Positions 3,807 to 7,203 of a stretch of DNA of 7,203 bases are shown here, piece by piece. Each line of letters begins with the position of its first letter. Positions within the stretch are counted from its first letter, which is position 1. The stretch comes from an uncultured Clostridia bacterium (lineage in GTDB: Bacteria; Bacillota; Clostridia; Christensenellales; Aristaeellaceae): contig CAMJXZ010000164.1 of the NCBI GenBank assembly GCA_946409855.1, positions 1-7,203 on the forward strand, given 5' to 3'. The notes beneath the pieces are model-generated. The model had not been told where the DNA came from and did not search any database. It saw only the letters and a program-made list of their open reading frames with translations. Both the position numbers and the translations under genes were made by a program.

Positions 3807-6800
3807 TCAGGAACCGCCTTCGTCCGGCGACGGCTGCGGGACAACCTCAAAACCCAGCCATTCGTTCAGGGGCAGATGTTCCTCGCTGTAAGGGTATACC
3901 TCCCGGTTCACGGTCAGAAGCCCGGTTTCCGGATCATAGTGCAGCCGGGCCAGCACCAGGTAGACGTTCTGGTCGTACCGGATGCCGGTTTTGCTGTCAT
4001 ACCCGGTTCCGTCGGCGTTGGGGCTTACGTCCTCCCGGAGCAGGTAGAGGAACAGCGCGTTCCCGTCGCTGTCCCGGTACGCGGCCTGTTCATAATCCTC
4101 ATAATCATAGAGGAAGGAGAAGGAGAAAAAGCTTTCTTCGCCGGCGGCGGCGGGCTCCGGGTTATAGACGATCTGATCCGTCCCGATGGGGGCGCCGCTT
4201 GCGTCGACCGGGGTCATCCGGAAGGAAAACTCTTCCGGCTTCAGGTCCCGGCCGTTGAGGGTCTTGCTGCAGACGACGTTCATCCGGACCGGGCCCAGCT
4301 TCTGGTTCCGCACCGCCAGCAGATAGGAAACCATTTTGGTGGCCGGATCTTCAGAGGCGGTCAGCCAGGAGGCGTAAGCCTCCGTATGGACCGTGACGAT
4401 GCCGTCCTTCCCGACGGTAAAGCAAAGGTCCTCGGAGAGGGGGACATAGCCGCTGACGGTCCGGGTTTCGGTCAGGTAGTAGGTGCCGAAGGGCAGGTCC
4501 ATGGTCAGCTCCTGCAGGTAGCCGTCCTCATCGGTGATCAGGTCTTCCAGACCGCTGATGGGCAGGTAGTCCTTCCTGGGATGCCCTTCACTGTCCGTCA
4601 CCTGGCGGTACAGGGCAAAGTGCGCGCCGGACAGCGGCGCTCCGGTTTCGTCGTCCACCTTCCGGACGCGGAAATCCGCCGGCCTGTTTTTGATGGTGAC
4701 GGTCACCATGGAAAGATCCTGGGCGTTTTCGACCGTGTACAGGTTTTCGTCAGGGCCGGAAAAGGAGATGCCGCTGACATCCTGGACGATTTTCAAAGGC
4801 TGGTCCAGCACGGTATATCCCTTCGGAACCTCCGTTTCCGTCAGGTAGAAGGTGCCGTCGGGAAGATAAGCGATGGTGATCAGGCCGTCCTGCCGGGACG
4901 TGTAGGAAGCCGCGGAAACGTTTTCCCCGTTTTCATCGGTCAATGTAAACACGGCGCCGGCCATCGGTTCTCCGTTCAGGTCCGTTTTGTACAGCGCGAT
5001 ACCCGGACGGGTGTTAAAGACGGTATCGGTCCGGATGTTTTCGTTCCTGCCGGTGATATCGCCGGGCACGTAATGCACCGTATAGTGGAAGGTTCCGTGC
5101 TCGCCGCCCACGGGCTGCCCGCCGGTGATCAGCGTCCCGCCCTCGGAGATGGGGGTCACGCTGTCAAAGCCTGTCACAAAGCCTTTCTCGTTCACCTGCA
5201 AATGATCGCCGCCGGTCAGCGCCACCTCAAAGAGGACATACCGTTCAAAGGGGATGCCGCTCTGCAGGTCGTCAAAGAAACAGTACACGGAGTAGTCGGG
5301 GGCGCGGAGCTCCAGCACATACTGATCCATCAGGATGTATTCGCCGGTTTCGCTGACTGTGTAGACGGCGAAATAGATGGGATCGTGGGAGAGCATGAAA
5401 TCCTTGTCGGACCAGATCTTGTCGACCGTCAGGCCCCAGCCCTTCTGATTGCGGACCTCGATCTGCGGGGTTTCGTTGACGGCCATGGTGCCGCTGAAGG
5501 GGTTGTGCCCGGTGGTGATTTCGGGGTAGACGTCCACGCGCGTATAACCGTCCGAAACCCGGAGGGTATAGCCCTTCGGGATTTCATCGTCCCTTTCCAG
5601 GAGCTTGTACTGCGTGCCGACGATCAGGTCCCGGACTTCCACGGTGTAATCCGCGGGGATTTTCGTGATGGAACCGTTCATGGAGGTGACGAACCGGATG
5701 GATTCCTGCTGGGCGCCGGGAAGGGTATTCAGATAGGCGGAAAGCTGAGCGTAATCCGTGATGTTCAGGGATTCAAAACGGTTCTGGGACGCGTTCCAGC
5801 GGCAGTAACGGCCGGCGGCGTCCTTCACATAGTAATGGTACAGATTTGCCGGGGGCAGGTTGTCGGGACTGGCGCTTTCATTGCCAAGATAGAGACGGTA
5901 GCTGAAGAGCGTCGGATCGTCCGGATAATGAAGCAGCGTCTGGCCGTCCACGTCGTACAGCTTTTTGGTGATGTTCAGCGTGCGCATGGCGCCTTCCCGC
6001 ACATGGTTGACATAGTCCACCTGCGGGCGGTTTTCCAGGGTATCCGGCCCGGTCCGGTAATCGTACCGGCCGGGATCGCCCGCGGGCGTGCCGGACAGTA
6101 TGTCCCCGTTCGCCGAAACGCGGTCATATACGGACGGTTTGACCCCGCATTCCACCACGTAATACTGAATCACGCCTTCGGGCATGTTGACCTCAGCGGC
6201 CTCGCCGGGCCGGAGGAAGAAGACATGGTCGTAAGCGGCCGTCACGCCGGCGGGGGTCCAGGATGCCTCATGGCGGACTTTCCGGGCGGAGTCCTTGTAC
6301 AGCACGGCGTCGGCTTCCCCGGGCAGTTCGCCCAGCAGATGGGGGATCGTGCCGCCGTCCGTCCTGGAGTAATAATAGATCTGGTAGGGGAATTCGATCA
6401 GGTCGTTGGAGGGGCTGTCGGTGCCGGAGAGCTTCTTGGTGAGGATGAAGCTGCTGGGCTTGACGGCGGCCAGGTTAAAGCGCATGTGCAGGTTGGACGC
6501 GCCGGCGCCGCGTTCCATGTAGAACATCCGCATGGTGTGGTTGGTGTAGTCCTTGAAGATGTACTGCCCCTGTTCGTTCTGCCGGAAGATTTCGTCCAGC
6601 TTCTGGTCGATTTCCGCCTGGGACAGGCCCCGCTTCTGGTAATTGGACTTGAAAACGTCGTACAGGGTGGTGTTGCCGCGGCTGCTCCGGATCACCCCGG
6701 TGCGGAAGTTGATGGAGCCGGTCATGGCCGAATGGACGCCGCCCAGGTCCAGCACCAGCTCGTCGTCCACGTAGAACCAGAAGTCGTCGTCGCCGGAGAA

Positions 6801-7203
6801 TTCAAAGATGATATCGTGCCCCCAGGCGTCCAGGCCGCTGGCGGTCTGCGTGAACTGGGCGGACATCTCCATGCCGAAGTGATAGTCCACCTCACGGCGG
6901 GTACCGATGTTATAGAGCTTTTCGCCCTTGCGGGGGTTCAGGTCGGACAGCTCGGCGCCGGTGACGCTGGACTGGTTTGTGAAGGTGCAGTATCTGCCGG
7001 GGGTCAGATCGTTATAGGGCATGAACTGGCCGTGGGTGCCGGAATATATGAAGGTTCCCTGCTGCGAGTACCCCGTGTAATCGCCGATCGCGCCAAGCTG
7101 ATCATAAACGGTAAAATTCCCGTTGCTGTTGAGGTGCGCGAAATTGGAGGTGCTGTCGTACTCAAAATATCCGCTTTCGTTGTAGATGCTCCGGATAAAC
7201 AGG
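3807..7203 (-). CDS. Giant fibro-slime / SpaA-Cna-FctA repeat surface protein, 5' end outside the window
   Basis: The frame is open from the right edge, giving 1131 visible residues counted from the first complete codon (LFIRS). Residues 1 to about 250 are a fibro-slime domain with the hallmark GDDDFWFYVDDELVLDLGG at 137-155. Pilin-like beta domains follow: about 252-400 (TKKLSG), 406-585 (ITKKLYDVDG, later IPKGYTL), a CnaB-like unit at 588-730 (LTVDKIW), two SpaA-type units at about 735-842 and 843-968, and an FctA/Spy0128-like unit from 970 to the end. The SpaA units keep the isopeptide set: Lys739/Glu789/Asn839 and Lys848/Glu912/Asn966. Such domains form long, protease-resistant stalks for adhesins and pili. 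The protein ends in PSPDEGGS with no LPxTG, hydrophobic segment or basic tail, so sortase anchoring is not evident. The Met at 7022 is not the true start, because the fibro-slime domain continues upstream of it and it has no ribosome site. A signal peptide would lie outside the window. Confidence 0.9.
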   Translation of the reverse strand, partial: LFIRSIYNESGYFEYDSTSNFAHLNSNGNFTVYDQLGAIGDYTGYSQQGTFIYSGTHGQFMPYNDLTPGRYCTFTNQSSVTGAELSDLNPRKGEKLYNIGTRREVDYHFGMEMSAQFTQTASGLDAWGHDIIFEFSGDDDFWFYVDDELVLDLGGVHSAMTGSINFRTGVIRSSRGNTTLYDVFKSNYQKRGLSQAEIDQKLDEIFRQNEQGQYIFKDYTNHTMRMFYMERGAGASNLHMRFNLAAVKPSSFILTKKLSGTDSPSNDLIEFPYQIYYYSRTDGGTIPHLLGELPGEADAVLYKDSARKVRHEASWTPAGVTAAYDHVFFLRPGEAAEVNMPEGVIQYYVVECGVKPSVYDRVSANGDILSGTPAGDPGRYDYRTGPDTLENRPQVDYVNHVREGAMRTLNITKKLYDVDGQTLLHYPDDPTLFSYRLYLGNESASPDNLPPANLYHYYVKDAAGRYCRWNASQNRFESLNITDYAQLSAYLNTLPGAQQESIRFVTSMNGSITKIPADYTVEVRDLIVGTQYKLLERDDEIPKGYTLRVSDGYTRVDVYPEITTGHNPFSGTMAVNETPQIEVRNQKGWGLTVDKIWSDKDFMLSHDPIYFAVYTVSETGEYILMDQYVLELRAPDYSVYCFFDDLQSGIPFERYVLFEVALTGGDHLQVNEKGFVTGFDSVTPISEGGTLITGGQPVGGEHGTFHYTVHYVPGDITGRNENIRTDTVFNTRPGIALYKTDLNGEPMAGAVFTLTDENGENVSAASYTSRQDGLITIAYLPDGTFYLTETEVPKGYTVLDQPLKIVQDVSGISFSGPDENLYTVENAQDLSMVTVTIKNRPADFRVRKVDDETGAPLSGAHFALYRQVTDSEGHPRKDYLPISGLEDLITDEDGYLQELTMDLPFGTYYLTETRTVSGYVPLSEDLCFTVGKDGIVTVHTEAYASWLTASEDPATKMVSYLLAVRNQKLGPVRMNVVCSKTLNGRDLKPEEFSFRMTPVDASGAPIGTDQIVYNPEPAAAGEESFFSFSFLYDYEDYEQAAYRDSDGNALFLYLLREDVSPNADGTGYDSKTGIRYDQNVYLVLARLHYDPETGLLTVNREVYPYSEEHLPLNEWLGFEVVPQPSPDEGGS

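Noticed and set aside
6840..7022. The Met at 7022 as the true start of the giant surface protein
   Set aside because: The frame stays open to the window edge, the fibro-slime domain clearly continues upstream, and there is no ribosome site before that codon.
1..7203. CRISPR arrays, tRNA or rRNA genes, transposases, attachment sites
   Set aside because: No regularly spaced direct repeats, cloverleaf-like segments or transposase motifs were found on either strand.

Overview
The window looks like a chromosomal segment from a fairly GC-rich Bacillota, probably a Clostridia-type gut or rumen anaerobe. The evidence is the housekeeping rpsB gene with a Gram-positive style Shine-Dalgarno, the STAS/GHKL partner-switching genes, and a very large surface protein combining a fibro-slime domain with SpaA/Cna/FctA-type pilin-like domains. 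The taxonomic placement is inference from protein families only.

Layout. Positions 1-121 (minus) are the first 40 codons of rpsB. Its promoter and an approximately 90-nt leader follow, with four helically phased A-tracts immediately upstream of the -35. Diverging from it, a perfect consensus promoter (TTGACA-17 bp-TATAAT, 394-422) drives a tight three-gene operon: a STAS protein (486-785), a degenerate GHKL/anti-sigma-kinase-like protein (808-1347) and a second STAS protein (1380-1676). The two STAS proteins are about 53% identical and both keep the serine that is phosphorylated in SpoIIAA-type proteins. The protein between them has lost the glycine boxes needed to bind ATP. No sigma factor lies in the window.

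Positions 1677-1941 are noncoding and rich in inverted repeats: a perfect 10-bp-arm stem-loop, a hairpin with short T runs, and two longer-range pairings. They lead into a secreted YdcF/SanA-like DUF218 protein (1942-2835). This gene converges, with a 17-bp gap, on a secreted cysteine-rich protein of unknown function (2853-3680, minus).

A clear intrinsic terminator (3747-3785, minus) separates that gene from the 3' end of the giant surface protein (3807 to the right edge, minus, 5' end outside the window). The surface protein ends without a sortase motif or membrane anchor.

In working terms, the left part joins translation (rpsB) and a probable stress or regulatory partner-switching module back to back. 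The right part encodes cell-envelope and surface functions. The most unusual element is the STAS / pseudo-GHKL / STAS triad. After that come the structured 1677-1941 region and the anchorless fibro-slime/pilin-domain protein.
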